Shown: one piece after another, positions 1 through 8,258 of the stretch
Position numbering within the stretch: the first letter of the stretch is position 1
Layout of the letters: each line of letters starts with the position of its first letter
Source: Maricaulis maris
Lineage (GTDB): Bacteria; Pseudomonadota; Alphaproteobacteria; Caulobacterales; Maricaulaceae
Direction of reading: 5' to 3'
Length of the DNA stretch: 64,000 nucleotides
NCBI RefSeq assembly: GCF_036322705.1
Contig: NZ_AP027270.1
Span: 1,613,501 to 1,677,500, forward strand
Made by a program: the position numbers and the translations under genes
Notes under the pieces: model-generated
Seen by the model: the letters and a program-made list of their open reading frames with translations, nothing else
What the model was told of the DNA's origin: nothing
Databases searched by the model: none

Positions 1-109
1 ACCCCGACGCGCAGGAAGCCGGCGCCACGCTGCGCCATCAGCGCCTTGACGCGATCGGCAGCGGCTTCGGTCAGGGACACAGCCTTGGGACGTTCACGTA
101 CAGCCACAT
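1..109 (-). CDS. sufA: SufA-type Fe-S cluster assembly/carrier protein (N-terminal part only)
   Basis: Only the first 36 or so codons are inside the window; the gene runs off the left edge. The translation begins MAVRERPKAVSLTEAAADR and continues with a helix typical of the N-terminus of HesB/IscA/SufA A-type carriers; the cysteines that would bind the cluster lie outside. The start is supported by an AGGAGG ribosome-binding site that overlaps the TAG stop of the upstream sufT gene, so the two are translationally close. It is the last visible gene of the minus-strand suf operon, which fits an A-type scaffold or carrier that accepts clusters from SufBCD. Assignment rests on the N-terminus and context. 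Confidence 0.8.
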
Positions 110-116
110 TGGCCTC

Positions 117-545
117 CTAGAACATGTTGAGCGCGAGACGCGCTTCGTCGGACATCCGGTCGGGTGTCCAGGGGGGATCAAAGGTCAGATCAACCAGCGC
201 CTTCTCGACGCCATCGACCTTCTCGACAGCATCCTGAACCCAGCCGGGCATCTCGCCAGCCACCGGGCAACCCGGAGCGGTCAGCGACATCTGCACCTTC
301 AGGGTCCGATCGTCTTCCAGGTCGACCTTGTAGATCAGCCCGAGCTCATAGATGTCGACCGGAATTTCCGGATCGTAGACGCTCTTCAGCGCCGTCACGA
401 TATCATCCGTAATACGGGCAAGCTCGCCCGCCGGGATCGCGCCGGTTCCGTCGGCGGGCTTGGCCACAGGCTCCTCGGTAACCGGTGCCGCTGGCGCAGC
501 CGGGGCAGACAGGTCGATCACATCGCGGTCGGTTCGGTCAGTCAT
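117..545 (-). CDS. sufT: SufT, MIP18/DUF59-family Fe-S assembly factor
   Basis: A 142-residue protein with an Ala/Pro-rich N-terminal extension of about 40 residues followed by a full DUF59 domain. Visible family motifs are DPEIPVDIYELGLIY near residue 58 and TAPGCPVA near residue 88, containing the conserved cysteine, with the typical TFDPPWTPD near the end. In this family SufT helps Fe-S protein maturation under high cluster demand. It sits between sufS (8 nt gap) and sufA in the suf operon, which is the usual alphaproteobacterial position. Well supported as a family member; its exact biochemical step is not settled in general. Confidence 0.92.
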   Translation of the reverse strand: MTDRTDRDVIDLSAPAAPAAPVTEEPVAKPADGTGAIPAGELARITDDIVTALKSVYDPEIPVDIYELGLIYKVDLEDDRTLKVQMSLTAPGCPVAGEMPGWVQDAVEKVDGVEKALVDLTFDPPWTPDRMSDEARLALNMF

Positions 546-553
546 GATAGATC

Positions 554-1795
554 CTAGATGAGGAAGTCACGGGCCTTTTTCAATGCGTCGACAAACGCAT
601 CGGCCTCTTCGATCGTGTTGTAGATGGCAAAACTGGCGCGGGCGGTCGATCCGACCCCCAATCGCCGCATGAGCGGTTGTGCGCAATGATGGCCGGCTCG
701 CACGGCAACGCCGTACTTGTCGAGGATTTGTGCGACATCGTGGGGGTGGGCCCCCTCCAGCGCAAAGCTGATGATAGCCCCCTTCTCCTGGGCCGTCCCG
801 AAGACGCGCAGACCGTCAATCTCTGCCAGGCCGGTCATCGCCCGATCAAGCAGGGTGCGCTCATGCTCCAGGATCGCCATGCGGTCGTGGCGCTCCAGCC
901 AGCGAATGGCGGCACCAAGCCCGATGGCGTCGGCAATCGCCGGCGTGCCGGCCTCGAACTTGTTCGGGGCATCGGCAAAGGTGACATGGTCTTCAAAGAC
1001 ATCGGCGATCATCTCGCCGCCGCCCATGTAAGGCGGCAGGCGGTCGAGCCAGTCGCCCTTGGCATAGAGCGCGCCAATGCCTGACGGTCCGTAGAGCTTG
1101 TGCCCGGTAAAGACAAAGAAGTCGCATTCCAGCGCCTGAACGTCGACCGGCAGGTGGACGGCGGACTGGGAACCATCCAGCAGAACGGGGACGTCCTGCG
1201 TCTTGGCAATCGCATTGATGCGGGCCACCTCGTTCACCGTGCCGAGCACGTTTGACATGTGGGTGATGGCGATCAGCCTGGTCTTCTCGTTAACCATGCC
1301 TGCCAGCTGTGGATAATCGAGCTCACCCGATTCCGTAACCGGCGCCCAGCGCAGCTTTAATCCTTTGGAATCAGCCAGCAGTCGCCAGGGCACGATATTG
1401 GAGTGATGCTCCATCTGCGAGATAATGATCTCGTCGCCCGCGTTCAGAAGCTGGCCGAAAGAGTGGGCGACCAGATTGATGGCCTCGGTCGATCCGCGGG
1501 TAAACACGATCTCCTCGGTGCGCGCTGCGTTGAGGAAACGTCGGACGTCCTCGCGCGCGCCCTCGAAGGCCTCGGTCGTCTCATTGGCCAGCGTATGCAG
1601 GCCGCGGTGCACATTGGCGTAATGCGCCCGGTAGACGCCGGCGATGCTCTCGATCACGAATTCCGGCTTCTGGGCCGAGGCGGCATTGTCCAGATAGCGC
1701 AGCGGATAGCCGTTGATCTCGCGTTGCAGGATCGGAAATTCGGCGCGGATGGCGTCGACATTCAACGGCGCCTTGATCTGGCTCTGGACGGTCAT
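554..1795 (-). CDS. sufS: Cysteine desulfurase SufS (class II)
   Basis: A 413-residue PLP-dependent enzyme that takes sulfur from L-cysteine, giving alanine and a persulfide for Fe-S cluster building. The PLP lysine is in FTGHKLYGP (K233), and the catalytic cysteine is C371 in RAGHHCAQPL, which is the class II SufS context. Length matches the family. The ATG overlaps the sufD stop in an ATGA arrangement, so the two are translationally coupled. No sufE is visible in this window. A second, class I desulfurase is encoded at the promoter-proximal end of the same operon. Confidence 0.96.
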   Translation of the reverse strand: MTVQSQIKAPLNVDAIRAEFPILQREINGYPLRYLDNAASAQKPEFVIESIAGVYRAHYANVHRGLHTLANETTEAFEGAREDVRRFLNAARTEEIVFTRGSTEAINLVAHSFGQLLNAGDEIIISQMEHHSNIVPWRLLADSKGLKLRWAPVTESGELDYPQLAGMVNEKTRLIAITHMSNVLGTVNEVARINAIAKTQDVPVLLDGSQSAVHLPVDVQALECDFFVFTGHKLYGPSGIGALYAKGDWLDRLPPYMGGGEMIADVFEDHVTFADAPNKFEAGTPAIADAIGLGAAIRWLERHDRMAILEHERTLLDRAMTGLAEIDGLRVFGTAQEKGAIISFALEGAHPHDVAQILDKYGVAVRAGHHCAQPLMRRLGVGSTARASFAIYNTIEEADAFVDALKKARDFLI

Positions 1796-2820
1796 GCGAG
1801 CGCCTCCAGCCTGGTCCGCAGGACGGATTTCAGGGTCTCGCGCAAGGTCTCGTCGCGGACCATGTCGAGCGGCTCGGCGAGATAGCTTTCAATCAGCAGC
1901 GCCCGCGCCTTGGCTTCGGGCAGGCCGCGCTGACGCATGTAGAAGAGCGCGGTTTCGTCCAGCGTTCCCAAGGCATTCCCATGCGCACACTGGACATCGT
2001 CGGCATAGATTTCCAGCTCCGGCTTGGCATCAATCTCGGCCTTCTCACCGAGCATCAGGGCCCGGTGGGTCATGCGCGCATCGGTTTGCTGGGCGGCGCG
2101 GTCAACGATGAACTTGCCCTGGAAGACGCCATGACCGCCGGAGGCCACGGCCCCCTTGACCAATTGCCGCGTCTGGCACCCGGGGCCGGTGTGATGCACG
2201 ACAGTGGTACTGTCGGCATGGCGACCCGCGCCGAGAATATAGGCACCACCCAAAGCCACCGAAGCGCCCTGCCCCGGATGGTGAATATGGGTCTCGTTGC
2301 GTGACAGCCTGGCGCCGTTGTCGAACATCGTCTGATTCAGGCTGGCATCTTCGTGCAAGTTGATCTCGGCTGAGCCGACAAAGACAGCGTCTTCATGATG
2401 GTCGGCGACCACGATCCGGTCGAGGCGGGCCCCGGCCTCAATGGTGATGTCGAGATGCCAGTTGCCCAAGGCACCGGCCTCTCCGCAAAGCCGCTCAACG
2501 AGGGTCACGCTGGCGCCCGCCGGAATGACCAGCGCGGCATCACCGGCACTGGCGCCCGGCGAAGCCGTCACCGTCAGCTCGATCCGGTCGCCATCAACGG
2601 CCGAAGCCAGTCCGGCCAGTCCGGAGACCGACAGCTCACCCGGCGCGCTGACATCATTGGCGGCGCGGCGCAGGTCGGACCATTTCCAAAGTTCGTGGCG
2701 GCGGGTCGGCAGCCCGTCCTTGCGGGTCGCCTCGCGCAATTGCGCGCGCCAGCCGGTCGCGCCCTCGAGGGCTTCGATCAGGGCCGTTTCGGCCGGGGTA
2801 TGGGTCAGGATTGCGGTCAT
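1792..2820 (-). CDS. sufD: SufD, Fe-S scaffold subunit
   Basis: A 342-residue protein of the SufB/SufD family. The C-terminal beta-helix core is recognisable from DARMTHRALMLGEKAEIDAK, followed by the family hallmark CAHGNALGTLDE and FYMRQRGLPEAKARALLI. It would assemble with SufB and the ATPase SufC into the SufBC2D scaffold in the cytoplasm. It lies 3 nt after sufC and overlaps sufS by 4 nt. It is shorter than E. coli SufD (about 420 residues), mainly in the N-terminal helical part, as is common in alphaproteobacteria. Confidence 0.93.
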   Translation of the reverse strand: MTAILTHTPAETALIEALEGATGWRAQLREATRKDGLPTRRHELWKWSDLRRAANDVSAPGELSVSGLAGLASAVDGDRIELTVTASPGASAGDAALVIPAGASVTLVERLCGEAGALGNWHLDITIEAGARLDRIVVADHHEDAVFVGSAEINLHEDASLNQTMFDNGARLSRNETHIHHPGQGASVALGGAYILGAGRHADSTTVVHHTGPGCQTRQLVKGAVASGGHGVFQGKFIVDRAAQQTDARMTHRALMLGEKAEIDAKPELEIYADDVQCAHGNALGTLDETALFYMRQRGLPEAKARALLIESYLAEPLDMVRDETLRETLKSVLRTRLEALA

Positions 2821-2823
2821 GCC

Positions 2824-3594
2824 TCAGGCCGCCTCGCCGAGATACTTGTCATAGCCCTCAGCCTCGAGCTCATGCGCCAGCTCCGGGCCGCCAGACTTGA
2901 CGATGCGGCCATCGGCCATGACATGGACGACGTCCGGGGTGATGTGATCGAGCAGGCGCTGGTAGTGAGTGATCACCAGCATCCCGCGCTCCGGCGAACG
3001 CAGCGCATTGACGCCGTCGGACACGACTTTGAGGGCATCAATGTCCAGGCCGCTATCGGTCTCGTCGAGGATGAGGAATTTCGGCTCGAGGACCAGCGCC
3101 TGGAGGATCTCCATGCGTTTCTTCTCACCGCCGGAGAAGCCGACATTGACCGGGCGCTTGAGCATGTCCATCGAGACGTTGAGCTGCTTCGCCTTCTCGC
3201 GGATCAGCTTCATGAAGTCCGGCGCCGACACGGCCTCTTCACCGCGCGTGGCGCGCTGGGCATTGAGCGCTTCCTTGAGGAAGGTGATGGTTGGAACGCC
3301 CGGGATTTCAACGGGATACTGGAAGGACAGATAGAGACCCAGCGCGGCGCGCTCTTCCGGTGCCAGCTCGGCCAGGTCCTCGTCGGCAAACATCATTGAT
3401 CCGCCGGTGACTTCATAGCCGTCACGTCCGGTCAGGACATAGGACAGGGTCGACTTGCCCGAGCCGTTCGGACCCATGATGGCATGGACCTCGCCGGCGG
3501 GAACCTCAAGCGAGAGACCTTTCAGGATCGGCTTTTCCTCGCCGTCCTGGGTTTCGACTTTGCAGCGCAGGTCCTGGATTTTCAGCATGGTCAT
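2824..3594 (-). CDS. sufC: SufC, ABC-type ATPase of the SUF scaffold
   Basis: A 256-residue soluble ABC ATPase. Walker A is GPNGSGKST (residues about 41-49), the signature is FSGGEKKR and Walker B is FLILDETDSGLD, the form characteristic of SufC, followed by the H-loop ITHYQRLL. It powers conformational change in the SufBC2D complex during cluster assembly. The gene is directly followed by sufD. It is separated from sufB, its usual neighbour, by three non-SUF coding units; see the entries at 3628-4906. Confidence 0.96.
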   Translation of the reverse strand: MTMLKIQDLRCKVETQDGEEKPILKGLSLEVPAGEVHAIMGPNGSGKSTLSYVLTGRDGYEVTGGSMMFADEDLAELAPEERAALGLYLSFQYPVEIPGVPTITFLKEALNAQRATRGEEAVSAPDFMKLIREKAKQLNVSMDMLKRPVNVGFSGGEKKRMEILQALVLEPKFLILDETDSGLDIDALKVVSDGVNALRSPERGMLVITHYQRLLDHITPDVVHVMADGRIVKSGGPELAHELEAEGYDKYLGEAA

Positions 3595-3627
3595 GTCCGT
3601 CTTTTCTCGTGGATTATCGCGCCCGAC

Positions 3628-4311
3628 CTAGTCGGCGAGCGAGGCCTGGCAAGCGGCAAGGATGGCGTCGGCGTCAAGACCACGGGCCACAATGCCCGAG
3701 CCATCTGTCAGGGTGCATTGCCCGGCGGCTGCGTCGATGCGGAGTTCGTAAATGTGGACGAAGCCATCCACATCAAGCCGTTGCGCGGTTTCATGATAGG
3801 TCGCGGCATTGTCCCGCGTGGTCGTGATCACCATGCCGTCGCGGATCTCGAACGCGTCAACGCCGAACCCGCCGAGCTCGCCGGACGGGTAGTAGATCCC
3901 GTCCTCATCGGCCTGCCAGACATAGTAATAGGTGTTCACATTGCCGGTGATGTAGGGGATGAACAGCTCCGGCGTGCCGTCCTCATTGATATCGCGCAAG
4001 GACGGTGCCGAGACGACGCTTTCAATGGTCAGCGGATCGGAGGCGTCGAGCAGTTCGCCGGTCATCGGATTGTGCTGGGTGAAGCTGAGGACCGCGTCCC
4101 ACTCGCTTGATTCATAAGCGAAATTGAGCAGGACATCGCCAGGCATCAGGGCACAGTCGACGGCGCCGGCGGACCCGATCTCCAGCGTGTCACACCAGGG
4201 CATGTCGGCTTCATCGTGGGTGAAGTCCGGCTGCGAGAAATCCTGCGCCGAGGCGGTCCCGACGAGCGCGCCAACAACGACGCTGCCCAGCAGCATCTTC
4301 GTCCGGGTCAT
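3628..4311 (-). CDS. Predicted secreted protein of unknown function in the suf operon
   Basis: Reading from ATG 4311 gives 227 residues beginning MTRTKMLLGSVVVGALVGTASAQ, a clear Sec signal peptide with predicted cleavage after ASA. An in-frame run of upstream ATG codons reaches 4347; I prefer 4311 because an AGGAAG lies at suitable spacing and the n-region is basic. The mature part has a few cysteines and an acidic stretch DINEDGTPELF that resembles the calcium-binding-like loop of FG-GAP/VCBS or XAC2610-type proteins; this similarity is from memory and weak. It lies 33 nt upstream of sufC on the same strand and is probably co-transcribed. There is no known reason for an exported protein in a cytoplasmic Fe-S pathway. 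Confidence 0.72.
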   Translation of the reverse strand: MTRTKMLLGSVVVGALVGTASAQDFSQPDFTHDEADMPWCDTLEIGSAGAVDCALMPGDVLLNFAYESSEWDAVLSFTQHNPMTGELLDASDPLTIESVVSAPSLRDINEDGTPELFIPYITGNVNTYYYVWQADEDGIYYPSGELGGFGVDAFEIRDGMVITTTRDNAATYHETAQRLDVDGFVHIYELRIDAAAGQCTLTDGSGIVARGLDADAILAACQASLAD

Positions 4312-4380
4312 CGTGGTGGTCTTCCTGGTGGTCATCGTCATCATCATCTTGCCCCCGTCATGGAAAGGCTGGCGCGCGCA

Positions 4381-4562
4381 TCAGTCCTCGCTCTTCCAGT
4401 AGTCGACCGGCTCGGCGGTATAGGCGCGATGGTCAGGCAACAGCCGAGCTGCTCCAGCCCGATCAACGGACCGAGGCGCGCGAGATCGGCCGAGAAGATC
4501 TCGCCATGGCCGATGTGTTCCAGGGCGACATCGTCGATATGGGTGATGGGGGAGCGAGTCAT
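4381..4562 (-). pseudogene. Cupin-family gene remnant with a large internal deletion
   Basis: From ATG 4562 the first ~40 residues (starting [20 protein letters not shown] and reaching LGCCLTIAP) look like the start of a small cupin protein, where one would next expect the metal-binding PGxxxxxFHxHxxxEE segment. That segment is missing. Instead a different reading frame picks up RAYTAEPVDYWKSED followed by TGA at 4381-4383, which resembles the extreme C-terminus of the same family. The simplest reading is a deletion of roughly 100 codons plus a frame change, leaving a fused head and tail. The original frame runs on to 4344 as low-complexity sequence. The ATG overlaps the upstream gene's stop by 4 nt, so it once was part of the operon. 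Confidence 0.6.
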
Positions 4563-4906
4563 GGAGTCGACACCTTTTCTTCAGCCGTCAATTCACGACC
4601 GAGGTCCCAATCATAATTTTCGAGGAAGGCCGCTGCGCGCGCCTCGTCATAGCCCGCTTGCCGAGCGCGCCGTAGAAAACGAGCGGTGTGCATGCGGCTC
4701 GCCACAACTCGAATGCCAAAACTCACAACGAGAAGCCCGGCGATCGCGAGTACAGCCCACCACTCCACCGACTCAGGCAGGAATGCGAACACAAATCCGC
4801 CCGCCAGCAAGAACAGTCCAGGAAGGAAGGTGACCCCGAACAGGGTCTCCAGGCCAGCCGGAACAGTTTCGTGATGGATCTCGCTGAGCGGAGCCTTTTC
4901 CATCAC
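4559..4906 (-). CDS. Small two-helix membrane protein, function unknown
   Basis: A 115-residue protein with two hydrophobic segments (about residues 22-41 and 49-66) separated by a short ESVEWW loop, then a basic-to-acidic soluble tail rich in Arg/Ala and ending in a Glu-rich stretch. The arrangement suggests an inner-membrane hairpin with a cytoplasmic tail. I do not recognise a named domain. Its ATG overlaps the sufB stop by 4 nt and its own stop overlaps the cupin remnant by 4 nt, so it is translationally linked to sufB. Codon use is not obviously foreign. Real gene likely, function unknown. Confidence 0.7.
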   Translation of the reverse strand: MMEKAPLSEIHHETVPAGLETLFGVTFLPGLFLLAGGFVFAFLPESVEWWAVLAIAGLLVVSFGIRVVASRMHTARFLRRARQAGYDEARAAAFLENYDWDLGRELTAEEKVSTP

Positions 4907-6378
4907 CCCACACTCCCCTCAAGCGAGACCTTCAGCAGCGCCTGCGCTTCCACCGCGAACTCCATCGGAAGCTGCTGCAGGACGTCCCGAACGAAACCAT
5001 TAACCAGCAGCGCCGTCGCTGCCTCTTCACTGAGGCCGCGCTGGCGGGCGTAGAAGAGCTGGTCTTCGGACAGTTTGGTGGTGGTGGCCTCGTGTTCGAG
5101 GACGGCCTTGGGCGTCTTGCACTCGACATAGGGCACGGTGTGGGCGCCGCACTGATCACCGATCAAGAGGCTGTCGCACTGGGTGAAGTTGCGCGCACCC
5201 TCGGCTTTCGCGTGCACAGAAACGAGGCCGCGATAGGTCTGGTCTGAGCGGCCCGCCGAGATACCTTTGGAGATGATCCGGCTGGTCGTGCCCTTGCCGA
5301 GATGGATCATCTTGGTGCCGGTATCGGCCTGCTGGCGGCCATTGGTCACCGCGATCGAATAGAACTCGCCGCGCGAATTCTCGCCGCGCAGGATGCAGGA
5401 CGGATATTTCCAGGTGATGGCGGAGCCGGTCTCGACCTGGGTCCAGGAAATCTTCGAGTTCTTGCCGCGGCAATCGCCGCGCTTGGTAACGAAGTTATAG
5501 ACCCCGCCCTTGCCGTTCTCGTCCCCAGGCCACCAGTTCTGGACGGTGGAATACTTGATCTCGGCATCGTCCAGCGCGACCAGTTCGACGACGGCGGCAT
5601 GGAGCTGGTTCTCGTCGCGCATCGGCGCCGTGCAGCCTTCCAGATAGGAGACGTAAGCGCCCTTGTCGGCGATGATCAGGGTGCGTTCGAACTGTCCGGT
5701 GCCTTGGGCATTCATCCGGAAATAGGTCGACAGCTCCATCGGGCAGCGCACGCCCGGCGGGACATAGACGAAAGACCCGTCCGAAAAGACGGCCGTGTTC
5801 AGCGTGGCGAAGAAATTGTCCGAAGCCGGCACGACCGAGCCGAGGTATTTCTTCACCAGCTCGGGATGCTCGCGCAGCGCTTCGGAGATCGAGCAGAAGA
5901 TCACCCCGGCCTTGGCCAGCTCGGCCTTGAAGGTTGTGACCACCGAGACCGAGTCGAAGACGGCATCGACGGCCACGCGGTTTTCCGAACCTTTGACGCC
6001 AAGCAGGACTTCCTGCTCCTTCAGCGAAATACCGAGCTTGGCGAAGTCGGCGAGGATTTCCTCGGGGACATCGTCAATGCTGTCATACTTCGCGCCGTCC
6101 TTGGGCTCGGCATAATAGTGGATGTCCTGATAGTCGATCTTGGGATAATCGACATTCGCCCACTCAGGCTCCTTCATGGCCGAGAAGCGCTCGAGTGCAT
6201 CCAGACGCCAATCCAGCATCCATTGGGGCTCGCCCTTCTTGGCCGAGATGAGACGCACGGTCTCCTCGTTCAGCCCCTTGGGTGCGAGATCCTGTTCGAT
6301 ATCCGTGGTGAAGCCGTACTTGTACTTGTCGGCTTCCAGATTGCGAACGTCTTCGATGGTTTCCTTGACCGCAGCCAT
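4903..6378 (-). CDS. sufB: SufB, Fe-S scaffold subunit
   Basis: A 491-residue protein, full length for SufB. Hallmarks include [19 protein letters not shown] (residues about 206-224), the [20 protein letters not shown] segment, the [28 protein letters not shown] region, and the C-terminal [21 protein letters not shown]. SufB is the main scaffold on which the nascent cluster forms, in complex with SufC and SufD. It begins 1 nt after the stop of the upstream desulfurase gene. Three other coding units separate it from sufC, an uncommon break between sufB and sufC. Confidence 0.96.
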   Translation of the reverse strand: MAAVKETIEDVRNLEADKYKYGFTTDIEQDLAPKGLNEETVRLISAKKGEPQWMLDWRLDALERFSAMKEPEWANVDYPKIDYQDIHYYAEPKDGAKYDSIDDVPEEILADFAKLGISLKEQEVLLGVKGSENRVAVDAVFDSVSVVTTFKAELAKAGVIFCSISEALREHPELVKKYLGSVVPASDNFFATLNTAVFSDGSFVYVPPGVRCPMELSTYFRMNAQGTGQFERTLIIADKGAYVSYLEGCTAPMRDENQLHAAVVELVALDDAEIKYSTVQNWWPGDENGKGGVYNFVTKRGDCRGKNSKISWTQVETGSAITWKYPSCILRGENSRGEFYSIAVTNGRQQADTGTKMIHLGKGTTSRIISKGISAGRSDQTYRGLVSVHAKAEGARNFTQCDSLLIGDQCGAHTVPYVECKTPKAVLEHEATTTKLSEDQLFYARQRGLSEEAATALLVNGFVRDVLQQLPMEFAVEAQALLKVSLEGSVG

Positions 6379-6379
6379 A

Positions 6380-7543
6380 CTATCCTACCGCCTCTTCAGG
6401 CACTGGTGTGAGTGTCGGGGAAATGCGCGCCAGCGCCGTCGACCAAGCGTCGATGAAGGCGTCTGCATCATCCGGCTTTGAATTCCAACCGAGGCTGACA
6501 CGGATAAAGCCCTGTGATGCAGCCTCGGATAGTCCGAGCGCCGTGCCGATCTTCGAGCCCTTGGAGGTGCCCGAGGAACAAGCTGATCCGGCACTGATTG
6601 CCACACCGGCCAGATCAAGCGCCATGACCTGGGTCGCGCCGGGCCAGCCCGGCTGGCACAGGCCGAGCGTATTGGGCAGGCGCGGCGCGCCGGCGCCGAT
6701 CTCGATCAGCTCCGGCGATAACGTCTTCAGCTTCGCCGCCATGCGATCCCGGTGGGGGGCCAGTGCCGCGAACGCATCGAGGGTGGCCACGGCTTCATCA
6801 AGCGCCGTCGCCAGACCGACAATACCGGCAACATTGTGGGTACCGGCACGACGCCCCTTCTCCTGCCCGCCACCGTGATGGTGTCGCGCCATCGGCGCAT
6901 CGCAGCTCGCCAGCAGCGCGCCCACGCCCTGGGGCCCACCGAACTTGTGCGCCGAGATCGCCATGTAGTCGCAACCAATGCCCGCGAAATCGACGGCGAT
7001 CTTGCCGACCGCCTGGATGGCGTCGACAACGCTCAACCCACCGGCCTCCCGGACCAGGGCGGTTGCCTCGGCGACCGGCTGGAGGGTGCCGATCTCGTTA
7101 TTGGCCAGCATCATGGCCAGCAGCGGCCTACCATCCCGATCCGACCAGCGCGAAAGCCGCTCGGCCAGCCAGGCAATTTCGACCACGCCCTGGTCATTGA
7201 TCGGCCAGACGTCGACGGGCAGCCCGCTTGCCGCGGCAGTCGCGGCAACCGCTTCGTGCTCGATAGCCGTCACAATGATGCGCCCAACCATGCCGGCACT
7301 GATCGCCGCGTGGAGGGCGAGGTTGAGAGCCTCGGTGCCGCCCGAGGTGAAAACGATATCCTCCGGACGGGCACACAGCGCCTTGCCGACCTGGCGACGG
7401 GCGGTCTCGACACGTGCCATCGCGCCTTGGCCGTCAGCATGGACGGAGGACGGATTGCCGGTCTGCGCCATGACAGCCGACATGGCCTCAATCACACTCG
7501 GCCGGACCGAGGTGGTCGCATTGTGGTCGAGATAGGTGCGCAT
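6380..7543 (-). CDS. Cysteine desulfurase, class I (IscS/NifS-like)
   Basis: A 387-residue PLP enzyme starting [15 protein letters not shown], the N-terminal signature of IscS/NifS class I desulfurases. The PLP lysine is K200 in [11 protein letters not shown] and the catalytic cysteine C322 lies in [14 protein letters not shown], on the long flexible loop typical of class I. It lies 5 nt after the stop of iscR and 1 nt before sufB, so it is the first enzyme of the operon. No iscU is present nearby. Having class I and class II desulfurases in one suf operon is seen in other alphaproteobacteria; which one feeds SufB here cannot be told from sequence. Confidence 0.94.
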   Translation of the reverse strand: MRTYLDHNATTSVRPSVIEAMSAVMAQTGNPSSVHADGQGAMARVETARRQVGKALCARPEDIVFTSGGTEALNLALHAAISAGMVGRIIVTAIEHEAVAATAAASGLPVDVWPINDQGVVEIAWLAERLSRWSDRDGRPLLAMMLANNEIGTLQPVAEATALVREAGGLSVVDAIQAVGKIAVDFAGIGCDYMAISAHKFGGPQGVGALLASCDAPMARHHHGGGQEKGRRAGTHNVAGIVGLATALDEAVATLDAFAALAPHRDRMAAKLKTLSPELIEIGAGAPRLPNTLGLCQPGWPGATQVMALDLAGVAISAGSACSSGTSKGSKIGTALGLSEAASQGFIRVSLGWNSKPDDADAFIDAWSTALARISPTLTPVPEEAVG

Positions 7544-7548
7544 GGTTT

Positions 7549-8049
7549 CTATTCAGCAGCGTGAATTTCAGTGGCGCCCGGCTTGCCGAGGCCGCGCGGC
7601 ACCGGACGTTCCAGGCGTCCTGTCGCCCCTGCTGCCGAGCCGAACAACCGGCGCTCCAGCACGTCTTCAAGCGTGACGGAGGACAGATAGAGGTAGATGT
7701 GACGGCCGAGCTCGTCCCACAGATCGTGGGTTATGCAGCGCCGTCCATCGCTGAGGCAGCCCTTGGCCTCCGAGCACCGGGTCGCCCGCAGCGGCTCGTC
7801 GACAGCCAGGATGATATCCGAGATCCGGATCTGGGTCGGGGTGCGGCTGAGCTTGTAGCCACCGCCCGGCCCGCGCACGGACGACACGATATCGGCCCGG
7901 CGCAGCTTGGCGAAAAGCTGCTCGAGATAAGAGAGGGAGATGGACTGGCGCGACGCGATATCGCTCAGGGTGACCGGACCGGATTCGGCGGCATCCGCCA
8001 GGTCGGCCATGGCCATCACGGCATAGCGCCCTTTTGTGCTCAGCTTCAT
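7549..8049 (-). CDS. iscR: Rrf2-family regulator IscR
   Basis: A 166-residue Rrf2 winged-helix regulator. The N-terminal MKLSTKGRYAVMAMADLA and the wing GPGGGYKLSR are typical. Three cysteines at 92, 98 and 105 (RCSEAKGC then X6 then C) match the [2Fe-2S] ligand set of IscR, with one extra residue in the second spacer compared with the E. coli arrangement. In this family the cluster-bound form represses the isc/suf operon, giving feedback on Fe-S status. A strong AAGGAGGT ribosome-binding site precedes the start. A palindrome resembling an IscR type 1 site is found about 100 nt upstream, supporting autoregulation. The C-terminal ~40 residues are Ala/Gly/Arg rich and poorly conserved. Confidence 0.94.
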   Translation of the reverse strand: MKLSTKGRYAVMAMADLADAAESGPVTLSDIASRQSISLSYLEQLFAKLRRADIVSSVRGPGGGYKLSRTPTQIRISDIILAVDEPLRATRCSEAKGCLSDGRRCITHDLWDELGRHIYLYLSSVTLEDVLERRLFGSAAGATGRLERPVPRGLGKPGATEIHAAE

Positions 8050-8147
8050 GCGTTTACCTCCTTAAATACTCGCATCGGGCGGGCCGATCATGCTAAGACC
8101 CGCCTTTCCGGAGGGGGGCCGACCTTGTTGCGAGGGACGCTCGTCCA

Positions 8148-8174
8148 ATATCCGAGTGAATTAGTCAAGAATAT
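8148..8174 (-). promoter_or_regulatory. Predicted IscR-binding palindrome upstream of the iscR-suf operon
   Basis: Read on the minus strand the 27-bp element starts ATATTCTTGACTAATT and continues CACTCGGATAT. It matches the E. coli type 1 IscR consensus (ATA-SYY-GACT-RWWWY-AGTC-RRS-TAT) at nearly all defined positions: CTT, GACT and AATTC match, ACTC differs by one base from AGTC, and both ends are AT-rich ATAT. It also contains TTGACT, a good -35 hexamer, so binding would block the promoter. It lies 99 nt upstream of the iscR start codon. Consensus from established knowledge; regulation is inferred. Confidence 0.72.
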
Positions 8175-8258
8175 GCGCGCGCTTCTGTGCACTTTCAATG
8201 GGCGAAATGCCGCATATTCACGGGACCCAGACAGAACGACCCAAAAAGGCGAGACTGA

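Noticed and set aside
2395-3399. 334-codon open frame on the plus strand
   Set aside because: Shadow of sufD and sufC.
5302-6411. 369-codon open frame on the plus strand
   Set aside because: Antisense shadow of sufB; sufB is full length with all motifs.
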